DNA of 64,000 bases. Origin: Sphingomonadaceae bacterium 3R27C6. Lineage in GTDB: Bacteria; Pseudomonadota; Alphaproteobacteria; Sphingomonadales; Sphingomonadaceae. The translations under genes and the position numbers were made by a program. The notes under the pieces are model-generated. The model made no database searches, was not told the DNA's origin, and saw only the letters and a list, made by a program, of their open reading frames with translations. The stretch is from the NCBI GenBank assembly GCA_005503215.1, contig SCNS01000011.1:83087-147086 (forward strand), given 5' to 3'. Below are positions 1-8,214 of this stretch, one piece after another (positions within the stretch are counted from its first letter, which is position 1; every line of letters starts with the position of its first letter).

Positions 1-1
1 G

Positions 2-1378
2 GGGACGATGACGGTGAACGGCGACGTCACGATGCGCGCCGGCTCGAACCTGCTTATCGAGCTGACGCCGAATGCCGGTAACGACCTGCTCGACGTCAAC
101 GGCACGCTGACGATCGCCGACGGCGCGACGATGGACATCACCGGCGCGCTCGGCAATTTGCCGGGTTCGGTGCTCGACATCGTGGTCGCCGATGCGATCA
201 CGGGTCGCTTTACGACGATCAACAAGTCCGCCTCGGTATTTGGTTTCGTTGTCCAGAACGGCAACCGCATCCAGATCCGGAGCGAGTTCAACAACAGCAG
301 CGCTTTCCCGACCAATGTTCAGGCGAGCGTCGCCTATTCGAACCAGGTGCTGCGTGCAAGCTATGGGGTGCAGGCCTATACGGCGGCACTCAATGTGCTC
401 ACCGCTGCCGACGGAACGATCAACCAGCGTGCTTTTGCGCAACTGACGCCCGAGGCTTATGGCTCGGCCATGCAGGCGGGGCTCGAGAATGGCCTGCAAC
501 TGATCGATGTTGGTCGCACGTTCCGGTTGACGGCGCCCAAGGCCAATGGCCTCTATGGCTTCGCGCAGGGGCTGACCGGCGGCAGCGACATCCGCGGCCA
601 GGCGGACACCGGCACCAGCCGGGCCGACCTGCGGACCAACGGTATGCTCGGCGGGATCGGTTACGGCATGGCGGACGGCCAGGTGCGGGTCGGTGCGTTC
701 ATCGGCAGCAGCGACACCGATCAGCGGCTCGTTGCGCTCGACGCGACCACCAAGGCGAAAGGTTTCCTCGGCGGCGTCTTCGCCGATGCCGCGATCGGCG
801 ACCTCGGGGTCCATGCCATGGTCTCGTATAGCGACCTCGATGCCGAGACGCGCCGCAACCTGATGGCATCGCGCACCCTGGCGCAGAGCGAATATGGCCT
901 GAAAAGTTGGGTGGCGGACGTCAGTGTCGACTATTCGGCCAAGATCGGCGGCATCAATGTGACGCCGAAAATCGGCCTCTCGCATGTCAGCACCAGCCGC
1001 GGTGCAGTCGTCGAGCAAGGCGCGGACGCGTTCGATCTGGCGGTGGCTGGCGATCGCAGCAGCGCATGGCTGGCCGACGTCGGCGTGGCGTTCTCCGGCA
1101 CGGTCGAATTGGCCGGCGCGACGTTGACGCCTTACGCAGAGGTTGGCGCACGCCAGATGCTCAACAACGCCGACATCCTCGTCACCGGACGTTTCGACGG
1201 CGCGCCTGGCGCACCGATCGTCGTGAAAGGTGTCGAGCGTGACAAGACCGTTGGCCGCCTCGGCCTCGGTGTCGGCGCACGCCTGAGCGAAAATGTCCAC
1301 GTCCGCGTCGGTTACACCGGCGAGTTCAGCAACACGAAGCGTTCATCGGTCGCAGTGGGCGCCTCGATCCGTTTCTGA
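2..1378 (+). CDS. Autotransporter, C-terminal passenger end and beta-barrel (5' truncated by window edge)
   Basis: The reading frame is open at the left edge, so the true start lies outside the window. The visible 458 residues begin with a repetitive Gly/Asn/Asp/Leu/Thr-rich passenger stretch of the beta-helix kind ('NGTLTIADGATMDI'). This is followed by a region of about 270 residues with alternating hydrophobic strands and Gly/Tyr-rich turns. The protein ends in a terminal Phe ('ASIRF'), the usual outer-membrane-protein signature. This is the architecture of a type V autotransporter (PF03797-type barrel), which inserts in the outer membrane and carries its passenger to the surface. The passenger's role cannot be told from this fragment. 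Two small exported proteins follow on the same strand. Confidence 0.88.
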   Translation, partial: GTMTVNGDVTMRAGSNLLIELTPNAGNDLLDVNGTLTIADGATMDITGALGNLPGSVLDIVVADAITGRFTTINKSASVFGFVVQNGNRIQIRSEFNNSSAFPTNVQASVAYSNQVLRASYGVQAYTAALNVLTAADGTINQRAFAQLTPEAYGSAMQAGLENGLQLIDVGRTFRLTAPKANGLYGFAQGLTGGSDIRGQADTGTSRADLRTNGMLGGIGYGMADGQVRVGAFIGSSDTDQRLVALDATTKAKGFLGGVFADAAIGDLGVHAMVSYSDLDAETRRNLMASRTLAQSEYGLKSWVADVSVDYSAKIGGINVTPKIGLSHVSTSRGAVVEQGADAFDLAVAGDRSSAWLADVGVAFSGTVELAGATLTPYAEVGARQMLNNADILVTGRFDGAPGAPIVVKGVERDKTVGRLGLGVGARLSENVHVRVGYTGEFSNTKRSSVAVGASIRF

Positions 1379-1449
1379 ACAGGACGGCAGGCGGGATGAC
1401 ACTGGACATCCCGCCTGCATACCGACCCGAAAAAGCAAAGGATCACCCC

Positions 1450-1920
1450 ATGCTTCGCCTTTTGTCCCCTGGAAATATCGCCGGACACGCGGCTTTTGCT
1501 GCGATGGTGGTCGCATCGCAACCTGCCGCGGCACAGAGCGCCGTGCCGCAGGCCCGCGTCGCGTTTCCAGCCGATGCCGATATGGGCTGCCCCCATATCC
1601 TCGAGGAAGTGCGTTTCCGGAATGACGAGATCAACCTCCTGCAGAAAACGATGGCCGAGATTGATGTGAATCCCAGCGCCGCCACGGAGGCCATCGCCGC
1701 CGCCATGCACGCCGTGGGCATCCTTTCGATGGGGCTGCAAGTGCCGGCGCCGATCGTCAACATGGTCGCAAGCGCCGGGTCGACCGCGCATCTGAAAAGC
1801 GCCAGCGAAGACATCAAAAGAGCGTACGCACCGATCCAGACGCAGTTCGATTTCGCGCTCGATCGCATGGACCATCTGCACGGCCTTTACCAACGACGCT
1901 GCGTCGCGGGCGACCGCTAG
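1450..1920 (+). CDS. Small exported protein of unknown function (156 aa)
   Basis: I chose the ATG at 1450 over the upstream one at 1396 because AAAGGA lies about 8 bases before it. It also places a clean signal peptide at the N-terminus (hydrophobic 'FAAMVVASQPAAAQ', cleavage after AQ or AQS). The mature part is about 125 residues and mostly helical by composition. It has only two cysteines, one in 'MGCPHIL' near the mature N-terminus and one in 'RRCVAG' near the C-terminus, which could form a disulfide. No family is recognised. It lies 70 bases after the autotransporter and about 90 bases before another exported protein that also carries one Cys near each end, so the two may be related or act together. 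That is inference. Confidence 0.7.
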   Translation: MLRLLSPGNIAGHAAFAAMVVASQPAAAQSAVPQARVAFPADADMGCPHILEEVRFRNDEINLLQKTMAEIDVNPSAATEAIAAAMHAVGILSMGLQVPAPIVNMVASAGSTAHLKSASEDIKRAYAPIQTQFDFALDRMDHLHGLYQRRCVAGDR

Positions 1921-2007
1921 GCGCGCTGTCGCACGCATCCCGCGAAACCCTCCGCCCGAGTTTCCCCCTGGGTGGTGCCAACCGCCTACCCAACATGAGG
2001 AAGAAAA

Positions 2008-2517
2008 ATGATGTTCAGGATAGCAACAAAGTCGATCCTTGCCGCCGCCGCGCTCTCAGCTGGATCTCCGGCGATCGCGTGGCAGGGCGCCGATGCCGTC
2101 GCGCTCGATGGCGCAAAGGCTGGCGATCAGGCGCTGACTTGCGATCAGTTGCGGACAGAGATGAGCGCGCTCGAGGGCGAGCTGCTTGGCATGACGAGAA
2201 AGGTCGAAACGATCGCCAAGCAGCAAACCACAGGCATGCTGGCGAAGCAGTCGGCAACCAATCTTGCGAAGCAGGCGATCTCCGGCCTCGCCAGCACGCT
2301 TATTCCCGGCGCGGGCGGTTTGATCGGCATGGGAATGGGTGCGGCGTCTTCCCCCGACATGGGGAACGGCGAACGCGCTGCGGCGATGATGAACGCGCTC
2401 CAGCCGGTCGTCGAACGGCAGACCGTCATGGCAGAGCGGATGCAGCATGTCGGGATGCTTCACGCCGACAAATGTGCCGCAAGCGCCGGCAATGCGGCGC
2501 AGACGCCGCCGCCATAA
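2008..2517 (+). CDS. Small exported protein of unknown function (169 aa)
   Basis: It starts at an ATG preceded by GAGGAAGAAAA and has a signal peptide ending near 'SPAIAWQ'. The mature region has a Cys early ('LTCDQLRTEM'), a helical segment rich in Gln/Lys/Thr, and a Gly/Met-rich hydrophobic stretch ('GAGGLIGMGMGA') resembling a glycine-zipper membrane segment. A second Cys follows near the end ('ADKCAAS'), with a Pro-rich tail. The Cys placement resembles that of the exported protein just upstream. A glycine-zipper protein in the periplasm or outer membrane is plausible, but I do not recognise a named family. A strong hairpin 90 bases downstream could end the transcript. Confidence 0.72.
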   Translation: MMFRIATKSILAAAALSAGSPAIAWQGADAVALDGAKAGDQALTCDQLRTEMSALEGELLGMTRKVETIAKQQTTGMLAKQSATNLAKQAISGLASTLIPGAGGLIGMGMGAASSPDMGNGERAAAMMNALQPVVERQTVMAERMQHVGMLHADKCAASAGNAAQTPPP

Positions 2518-2933
2518 GATGCTTTCGGCGTTCGTGTCGAATGCGGCGTGGCCAGCCATCCCGGCAAATAGTCTTCCACCTTTCGGCGTCCATCGCCGCA
2601 AGGGTGTGAGGCGGCCTCGGGGGGCAGAGGCCGCCTCGCCGAAACCCGAGTCAGGATGATCTGGAAACGGTTTCCCAAGTCCATGGAGGGACCCATGCAC
2701 TTGCCGAAACTGTTGCCATATTTCGCGGCTTTGGGTGGCCCGTTGCGACGATTGCGTCGCTTGAATCGACGAACGGCAATGTGCCCCGGCAAAGCCATGA
2801 GAGCGGCGATATCGCTCTGGTCGGGCCGAACGTTTCGCAACCAAAATCAGCTGTTCCCCTTTGCGCCCCTCGTCCACTATCGCGCAGATGGCGTCCGCGC
2901 GATGCCGCCGCCCCAAGAAGGAAAGTTCGCGAC
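2518..2933. other. Intergenic stretch, no convincing gene
   Basis: About 415 bases between an exported protein and the sensor kinase. ORFs here lack a ribosome binding site and read like shadow translations rich in Arg. The only clear structure is the GC-rich inverted repeat at 2608-2637. A promoter for the kinase is presumably present, but I cannot place it confidently. Confidence 0.5.
2608..2637 (+). terminator. GC-rich hairpin, possible terminator
   Basis: GAGGCGGCCTC (2608-2618) and GAGGCCGCCTC (2627-2637) form a perfect 11-bp stem around an 8-base loop. No T-tract follows, so intrinsic termination is uncertain. The site lies about 90 bases beyond the exported-protein stop codon. Confidence 0.5.
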
Positions 2934-4079
2934 ATGGCAAAGATAGGGTGGGCCGGATCAAGGGTCTCCATGAATCTCGGCATCGTCCCCATCGCGATGC
3001 TCTATTGGGTCAGTTTCGTCCTGGTGACATCGGTCAGCGCCGTTCTGCGCGGTTATCAATATAGCTGGATCAACATACCGCTCGACGCGACGACAATCGT
3101 CTATGCGACGATTACCGGACTTGGTGTCTTTCATATTCTAGCGCGCCTGATGAATTTGCCCCTGAAGCGGCAGGCCGCCGCGGTCATCGCGACGATATTC
3201 GTCCTCGTCTTTGTCTTCGATGTCGGATTTCAGCTGATCCGGACGGTGTTTGGTCCCGACGCGGCGCAGCTCACGGTGGCGACGGCGGTCACGGGCCCCA
3301 ACATCCTGATGGGAGGGTTGTTCTGGTTTGTGCCCTTCTGCCTGTGGGCCGCCGCGATGATGGCGCTGCTTCACAATGAAGAGGCGCGCAAACGCGAGCG
3401 CCTGCAACTTGTGGCCGAAGCCGATGCCAATGCGCAGCTGGCGCGCGCCGCCGACGCCGAGCGCAAGGCGACGTCGGCGGAGCTTTCACTTCTGCGGCTA
3501 CAGCTGAACCCTCATTTCATGTGCAATACGCTGGGCGCGGTTTCGACGATGATTGTCGAGGGGCAGCATGACGAGGCCAATCAGACGGTGGAGAAGCTCG
3601 CGACGTTCCTGCGCGATGTGGCGGATTCGGGGCATGGCCACGACAATCTGCTCAGCGACGAATTCGACATCGTCGATACCTATCTGGCTATCGAATGCTT
3701 TCGGTTCGGCGATCGACTGGATGTATCGCTCACGCTCCCGGTTGAACTCGAGGATGCGATTGTGCCGAATTTCATTCTGCAACCGCTGGTCGAAAATGCC
3801 ATCAAGCATGCGGTGACCAATTCCACCGAGACGATCACGCTATCTGTGTCGGCCCGCGAGGAAGCGGGCGAGCTGATCGTCACAATCGAGGACAATGGAC
3901 CCGGCGTATCGATGGCAAAGGGTGATTTCGGCCGGACCGGTATCGGACTGCCGAACACGCGATCGCGGCTTCTGCTGCGCTATGGGGCCAAGGCAATGCT
4001 TGAGGCGGGGCCGGCGGAACGCGGCTTTCGATCGATCATCCGCCTCCCGCTCGAATTTCAGAAATCGATCGGCCCCTAA
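2934..4079 (+). CDS. LytS/YehU-type sensor histidine kinase (381 aa)
   Basis: I chose the ATG at 2934 because AGAAGGAAAG stands just before it; upstream in-frame ATGs have no such site and would add an Arg-rich, non-membrane leader. The N-terminal half (residues about 15-145) holds four hydrophobic segments. A charged helical linker follows (about 148-185). Next comes the His_kinase (PF06580) phospho-acceptor motif 'LNPHFMCNTL', with His194. The C-terminal GHKL ATPase domain shows the N-box 'LVENAIKHA', a G1 box 'EDNGPGV' and a G2 region 'GRTGIGLPNTRSRL'. It would autophosphorylate on His194 and pass phosphate to a LytTR-type regulator. No response regulator is adjacent, so it is an orphan within this window. 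Its signal is unknown. Confidence 0.9.
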   Translation: MAKIGWAGSRVSMNLGIVPIAMLYWVSFVLVTSVSAVLRGYQYSWINIPLDATTIVYATITGLGVFHILARLMNLPLKRQAAAVIATIFVLVFVFDVGFQLIRTVFGPDAAQLTVATAVTGPNILMGGLFWFVPFCLWAAAMMALLHNEEARKRERLQLVAEADANAQLARAADAERKATSAELSLLRLQLNPHFMCNTLGAVSTMIVEGQHDEANQTVEKLATFLRDVADSGHGHDNLLSDEFDIVDTYLAIECFRFGDRLDVSLTLPVELEDAIVPNFILQPLVENAIKHAVTNSTETITLSVSAREEAGELIVTIEDNGPGVSMAKGDFGRTGIGLPNTRSRLLLRYGAKAMLEAGPAERGFRSIIRLPLEFQKSIGP

Positions 4080-4292
4080 GCCCCTTCCGTCAGCCAAGTC
4101 ATACCGTAATCGCGACGCTGGACGGCGGCGTTATCGGACATGCGCGCTCGTCGCGCCCATCCGATCATTGGTCGCGGACCGCTCTCTGATTTTCTGCACC
4201 GGCGGCAGGATTATTGCGGCTTCGGGGAGCGCAGGGGCTGCCAGTTGTTTCGCCCTCGGGAGCCATAAACTCCAACCGCAAAGGAAGTATCG

Positions 4293-4631
4293 ATGAAACC
4301 GATGGCCTGGGCATTCATGCCAGCTCTGTTATTGGGCGTGAATACGCCGACCGCCGCGGCCAAGCCCAAACAAGATGAAAAGCTGGTGGAAACAGCCGTC
4401 GCCGAAGCGCCCGGCGCGCCATGCAGTGTGGAGCAAAAGGAAAAGAAAAAGGGTGGCCTCGGCGGATTGCTGCGCGCTGCACGCAACTCTGGGCTGCTCA
4501 ATGTCGTCGCTGGCCGTACAGGAACCGGCGGCGCTGTGGCCAATTCGGTCGCCAATACCGCGATCGACGTCGCCGATGCGGCCGCCAGTGCGCGCGCGGC
4601 CTCGCCAGAGCCGGAAAAGCCAAAATGCTGA
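4293..4631 (+). CDS. Small exported protein of unknown function (112 aa)
   Basis: The ATG is preceded by AAAGGAAG at a good distance. A signal peptide ('PALLLGVNTPTAAA') is followed by a Lys/Glu-rich stretch including 'EQKEKKKGG' and then a Gly/Ala-rich amphipathic segment ('GGLGGLLRAARNSGLL', 'GGAVANSVANTAIDVA'). There is one internal Cys ('APCSVEQ') and a C-terminal Cys. The Gly-rich helix resembles that of the exported protein at 2008-2517, suggesting a shared small-protein family, but I cannot name it. About 210 bases without a gene separate it from the kinase. Its codon use matches its neighbours. Confidence 0.62.
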   Translation: MKPMAWAFMPALLLGVNTPTAAAKPKQDEKLVETAVAEAPGAPCSVEQKEKKKGGLGGLLRAARNSGLLNVVAGRTGTGGAVANSVANTAIDVADAAASARAASPEPEKPKC

Positions 4632-4730
4632 ACCCGGTCGCCTCGGTCGGGCTGTTACTCTGTGACAACCGCGCGCCCTATCTGCGGCCGGGATGGGTAC
4701 AGAAAAAGCAGCCTTGACGCGAGGCGACAC

Positions 4731-5654
4731 TCAGTCGTGGCCCGATTCCGGCACCCGCCGCCGCTGCGCAGCACATTCGTCCGCGAGAAAATCCAGAAGC
4801 GCCCGCACCGAAGGGAGGAGCCCGCGCCGCGATGGAAATACCGCATGGACGATTTCGTTCGACGGTCTCCAGTCGGGCAGCACTGTCACCAATCGTCCTG
4901 CCTGCAAATCGTTCCAAACGACAAGCGTTGGCAGGCGCGCAGCCCCGGCTCCGGCAAGGGCGGCGTCGCGCAGAACCGCCATATCGTCGGTGACCAGCCG
5001 CGGCGCATGGCGCACCTCGGCGACGCTGCCGTCGGCATGGGTCAGGCGCCAGCGATGCTCGCCGCCCGCTGGCCCGAAATCGAGGCTGGGCAGGCCGACG
5101 AGGTCGGCGGGCAGGGTGATGGCCCGTTGCTTGAGCAAATCCGGGCTGGCGACGATCCGGATCGTGCGCTCGTCGAACCGCCGCATGACAAGTTCGCTCT
5201 CGGTGAGTGGCGGTGGTCGGACGCGGATCGCGAGGTCGAACCCTTCGCCGATGACATCGACGCGGCGGTTGGTGCTTTCGACATGGAGCTCGACCGCGGG
5301 ATAGAGCGCCATGAAACGCCCGAGCAGTTCGCCGAACTGAAAGGCGAGAAGGCCGGTCGGGCAGCTGAGCCGCACGACGCCGCATGGCTCGGCGCGCGAC
5401 TGGTCGATGACGGTTTGGGCGCCTTCGGCTTCGATGAGCATGGCGACGCAGCGGCGATAATATTCCTGACCGATCTCGGTCACCGAAAAGCGCCGCGTCG
5501 AGCGCTGGATCAGGCGCACGCCCAGTCGATCTTCGAGTAAGCCGATGCGGCGGCTCACCTTCGATTTCTGCAAGCCCAGCGCGCGCGCTGCTGCGGCGAA
5601 CCCTCCATGATCGACGGCCTGCACAAAGAGATAGAGGTCATTGAGGTCCTGCAT
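4731..5654 (-). CDS. LysR-family transcriptional regulator (307 aa)
   Basis: The N-terminal 60 residues are a LysR-type winged helix ('FVQAVDHGGFAAAARALG', 'KSKVSRRIGLLEDRLG'). They are followed by a substrate-binding domain of the CrgA/DsdC-like subclass ('GVVRLSCPTGLLAF' onward). I chose the ATG at 5654 over 5690 because it begins exactly at the conserved HTH start and has AGGAC directly upstream. It is divergent from the pirin gene, the normal LysR arrangement, so it probably controls pirin and the hydrolase after it. A perfect 7-bp inverted repeat overlaps its ribosome binding site. The inducer is unknown; such regulators beside pirin often respond to quinones or oxidants, which here is inference. 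Confidence 0.9.
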   Translation of the reverse strand: MQDLNDLYLFVQAVDHGGFAAAARALGLQKSKVSRRIGLLEDRLGVRLIQRSTRRFSVTEIGQEYYRRCVAMLIEAEGAQTVIDQSRAEPCGVVRLSCPTGLLAFQFGELLGRFMALYPAVELHVESTNRRVDVIGEGFDLAIRVRPPPLTESELVMRRFDERTIRIVASPDLLKQRAITLPADLVGLPSLDFGPAGGEHRWRLTHADGSVAEVRHAPRLVTDDMAVLRDAALAGAGAARLPTLVVWNDLQAGRLVTVLPDWRPSNEIVHAVFPSRRGLLPSVRALLDFLADECAAQRRRVPESGHD

Positions 5655-5655
5655 T

Positions 5656-5671
5656 GTCCTATTGATAGGAC
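5656..5671. promoter_or_regulatory. Inverted repeat at lysR start, candidate operator
   Basis: GTCCTAT (5656-5662), TG, ATAGGAC (5665-5671) is a perfect palindrome one base upstream of the lysR start codon, in the lysR/pirin intergenic region. On the minus strand its AGGAC arm is also the likely Shine-Dalgarno sequence of lysR. Binding there would block lysR expression. LysR sites usually contain T-N11-A, which this is not, so another regulator or an RNA hairpin is possible. Confidence 0.45.
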
Positions 5672-5765
5672 TCTGAGTCCATTTTCGCAATCTTTCGGCG
5701 TCTTTGGCGAAGGATTATTGTGCATTTCAACAGATGCCTCCCTCCGGAGGCGCAGGAGATGCACG

Positions 5766-6632
5766 ATGAAGACGATCCTTGGCACCTACAGCAATCCCAA
5801 CCAGCATTGGGTCGGCGACGGCTTTCCCGTCCGCTCGCTCTTTTCGTACAACAGCCTCGGCGACCGGGTCAGCCCCTTCCTGCTGCTCGATTATGCCGGC
5901 CCCCATAATTTCGCGCCGACCACCGATCGACGCGGCGTCGGCCAGCATCCGCACCGCGGGTTCGAAACGGTGACGATCGTCTATGACGGCGAGGTCGAGC
6001 ACAAGGATTCGACCGGCAACGGCGGCATCATCGGTCCCGGCGACGTCCAGTGGATGACGGCGGCGGGCGGGATCCTGCACGAGGAATATCATTCCCCGGC
6101 GTTCGGCAAGACGGGCGGCCCGTTCCGGATGGTCCAGCTGTGGGTCAACCTGCCCGCGAAGGACAAGATGGCGCCGGGCGGCTATCAGGGTATCACGGCG
6201 GCGAACATTCCGACCGTCGAGCTGCCCGGTGGTGCGGGCCTCGGCCGGGTGATCGCGGGCGAGATGCTCGGCGCGAAGGGCCCGGCGCGGACTTTCACCC
6301 CGATCAACGTCTGGGACGTCCGGCTGAACCGCGACGCCGATGTGACGCTCGACCTGCCCGAAGGGCACACCGCGATGCTGGTGGTGCTGGCCGGCCATGT
6401 CACCGTGGGCGGCAGCGAGGAAGCGGGCGAGGCCGAGATGGTGTTGCTGAGCCGCGAAGGGGGATCGATTCGGGTCCACGCCGACGGCGACGCGACGATC
6501 CTCGTCCTGACCGGCGAACCGATCGACGAACCGATCGTTGGCTATGGACCCTTCGTGATGAACAGCGAGGCTGAAATCCGCCAGGCCATCGACGATTTCA
6601 ACAACGGCAGGCTGGCGCCAGTCGCAGCCTGA
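5766..6632 (+). CDS. Pirin family protein (288 aa)
   Basis: Pirins are bicupin proteins with one metal site in the N-terminal cupin; some bacterial members are quercetin 2,3-dioxygenases and others act as redox-sensitive regulators. The metal-binding His/Glu set is recognisable ('GVGQHPHRGFETVTIVYDG' and 'GGILHEEYHS'). Both the pirin (PF02678) and pirin_C (PF05726) regions are present at the usual family length. I chose the ATG at 5766 because AGGAGA precedes it; longer in-frame versions run into the divergent lysR gene. A strong hairpin follows at 6636-6674, before the isochorismatase-like hydrolase. Whether this copy is enzymatic cannot be told from sequence. Confidence 0.93.
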   Translation: MKTILGTYSNPNQHWVGDGFPVRSLFSYNSLGDRVSPFLLLDYAGPHNFAPTTDRRGVGQHPHRGFETVTIVYDGEVEHKDSTGNGGIIGPGDVQWMTAAGGILHEEYHSPAFGKTGGPFRMVQLWVNLPAKDKMAPGGYQGITAANIPTVELPGGAGLGRVIAGEMLGAKGPARTFTPINVWDVRLNRDADVTLDLPEGHTAMLVVLAGHVTVGGSEEAGEAEMVLLSREGGSIRVHADGDATILVLTGEPIDEPIVGYGPFVMNSEAEIRQAIDDFNNGRLAPVAA

Positions 6633-6635
6633 CGC

Positions 6636-6674
6636 GGACCCGGCTCCTTCCCCCACCTCCCGGGAGCCGGGTCC
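6636..6674 (+). terminator. 12-bp hairpin after pirin gene
   Basis: GGACCCGGCTCC (6636-6647) pairs perfectly with GGAGCCGGGTCC (6663-6674) around a 15-base C-rich loop, starting 4 bases after the pirin stop codon. No U-run follows. It could end or attenuate transcription into the next gene. Confidence 0.5.
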
Positions 6675-6771
6675 ACTCTCCCCTCGATCAATTGACGGTG
6701 GACCCGCGTGCCCCGCCGCGACGGCAGTCGCCTGCCGGCCCTTCGGCGCGCCCATATGCAGGAGAAGACCC

Positions 6772-7413
6772 ATGACAAGCGAAGCGATCCGCGATCCGAA
6801 GGCCGACCATCTGCTGACCCCGCAGAATTCCGCCTTCATCATCATCGACTATCAACCAGTGCAGGTGAATTCGATCGCCTCGATGGACCGGCAGTTGCTG
6901 CTGAACAATATCGCCGGCTGCGCCCGGGCGGCGGTCGCTTACGACCTGCCGATCGTCCATTCGACGGTGAATGTCGAAACCGGCCTCAACAAGCCGCCGG
7001 TGCCGCAGATCCGCAAAGTGCTCGGCAATTACCCGACCTATGACCGCACGACGATCAACAGCTGGGAAGATGTCGAATTCCGCAAAGCGGTCGAAGCCAC
7101 CGGGCGCAAGAAGCTGATCATGACCGCGCTTTGGACCGAGGCCTGCCTGACCTTTCCCGCGCTCGACGCGCTCGCCGAAGGGTATGAGGTCTATGTCCCG
7201 GTCGATGCGGTGGGCGGCACCTCGCTTGCCGCACACGACGCCGCGCTGCGACGGATCGAACAGGCGGGGGGCAAGATGATTTCGGTCCCACAACTGTTCT
7301 GCGAACTGCAGCGCGACTGGAAACGCAGCGAGACCGTTCCCGCCTTCATGAACCTGTTCATCGAGACGGGCGGCACCGCCGGAATCCAGTTTTCCTACGA
7401 CAAGGCCGACTGA
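6772..7413 (+). CDS. Isochorismatase-like cysteine hydrolase, YcaC-type (213 aa)
   Basis: This is an isochorismatase-like alpha/beta protein (PF00857). The expected features are the early Asp in 'FIIIDYQPVQV' and the nucleophilic Cys in 'ALWTEACLTFPALDAL', followed by the cis-peptide-type region 'VDAVGGTSLAAHDAAL'. The WTEACL form matches YcaC-type hydrolases, whose natural substrate is unsettled. The length is normal. AGGAGA stands before the ATG. It follows pirin on the same strand, so the two probably form one LysR-linked unit, partly separated by the hairpin. The C-terminus ('GGTAGIQFSYDKAD') is intact, and a second strong hairpin lies just after the stop. Confidence 0.9.
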   Translation: MTSEAIRDPKADHLLTPQNSAFIIIDYQPVQVNSIASMDRQLLLNNIAGCARAAVAYDLPIVHSTVNVETGLNKPPVPQIRKVLGNYPTYDRTTINSWEDVEFRKAVEATGRKKLIMTALWTEACLTFPALDALAEGYEVYVPVDAVGGTSLAAHDAALRRIEQAGGKMISVPQLFCELQRDWKRSETVPAFMNLFIETGGTAGIQFSYDKAD

Positions 7414-7424
7414 CCCGGAATGTC

Positions 7425-7455
7425 TCCGCCGGCGCGGCGTACGCCGCCCGGCGGA
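7425..7455 (+). terminator. GC-rich hairpin after hydrolase gene
   Basis: TCCGCCGG (7425-7432) pairs with CCGGCGGA (7448-7455). Inside it GCGGCG (7434-7439) pairs with CGCCGC (7442-7447), leaving one bulged C and a 2-base loop. It starts about 11 bases after the hydrolase stop. There is no T-tract. Confidence 0.5.
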
Positions 7456-7469
7456 ACCCCTTAAGGAGA

Positions 7470-7628
7470 ATGATCGCGCCGGACCGGACCTTCGGCGGAT
7501 TCTACGGGAAATTGCTGCGCGCGGCTTTGAGACCGCGTCTCCATCCGGCGGATGGGGCACGGGCGATTTGGCGGCGCGTTTGTGATCGGCTATGCGCCCG
7601 CGATGCCGGGCATCCCGATCCTCTATAG
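7470..7628 (+). CDS. Possible 52-aa small ORF with strong ribosome binding site
   Basis: AAGGAG stands 4 bases before an ATG at 7470, and the frame runs 52 codons to a TAG at 7626-7628. It overlaps the start of the glutathione-transferase gene in another frame. The peptide is Arg-rich and resembles no family I know ('MIAPDRTFGGFYGKLLRAAL' at its start). It could be a translation-coupled leader for the transferase, whose own start has no good Shine-Dalgarno sequence, or a chance ORF. Low confidence. Confidence 0.25.
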   Translation: MIAPDRTFGGFYGKLLRAALRPRLHPADGARAIWRRVCDRLCARDAGHPDPL

Positions 7629-8214
7629 CTTTCGCCGCTGTCCGTACGCGATGCGCGCGCGGATGGCGTTGCTGGTGAGCGGGACGATCTACGCACATCG
7701 CGAAGTGGAACTGCGCGACAAGCCTGCCGCCATGCTTGCCGCATCGCCCAAGGGAACCGTGCCAGTGCTTGTGCTGGCGGATGGGGCGGTGATCGATGAA
7801 AGCATCGATATCATGCACTGGGCCTTGTCGCGGCATGACCCCGAGGACTGGCTGCCGCGCGCCGATGCGGCGTTGGTCGCGAAGTTCGACGACGCATTCA
7901 AATACCATCTCGACCGTTACAAATATGCCGGGCGTTACGATGCCGATCCGCTGACGCATCGCGCGGCAGGTTGGGCGATGCTGGCGGAGCTCGACGCGCG
8001 GCTGAAGGAACAAGACTATCTTGGCGGCGCGACGCGCGGGTTCAGCGACATTGCGCTGTTTCCATTTATTCGTCAGTTTGCCGGGGTCGATGCGGAGTGG
8101 TTCGCAGGCTCCGCGCCGCAAGGGGTGCGCCACTGGCTGGCAACTCTGGTGACGTCGGACTTGTTCGAGCGGGCGATGATCAGAATCGCGCCATGGGCCG
8201 ACGGGCAGGGCTGA
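7603..8214 (+). CDS. Glutathione S-transferase family protein (203 aa)
   Basis: The N-terminal thioredoxin-fold domain starts at 'PILYSFRRCPYAMRARMAL', with a Cys-Pro-Tyr motif as in the cysteine-type and GrxB-like branches. The cis-Pro region 'SPKGTVPVLVL' and the glutathione-contact 'DESIDIMHWAL' follow. The C-terminal helical domain contains 'FSDIALFPFIRQFAGVD', the usual N-capping-box region. Length fits the family. The start is uncertain: 7603 matches the domain start, but an in-frame ATG at 7552 and a GTG at 7582 are possible. It would act in the cytosol in glutathione-dependent reduction or conjugation; the substrate is unknown. The gene downstream is convergent. Confidence 0.88.
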   Translation: MPGIPILYSFRRCPYAMRARMALLVSGTIYAHREVELRDKPAAMLAASPKGTVPVLVLADGAVIDESIDIMHWALSRHDPEDWLPRADAALVAKFDDAFKYHLDRYKYAGRYDADPLTHRAAGWAMLAELDARLKEQDYLGGATRGFSDIALFPFIRQFAGVDAEWFAGSAPQGVRHWLATLVTSDLFERAMIRIAPWADGQG

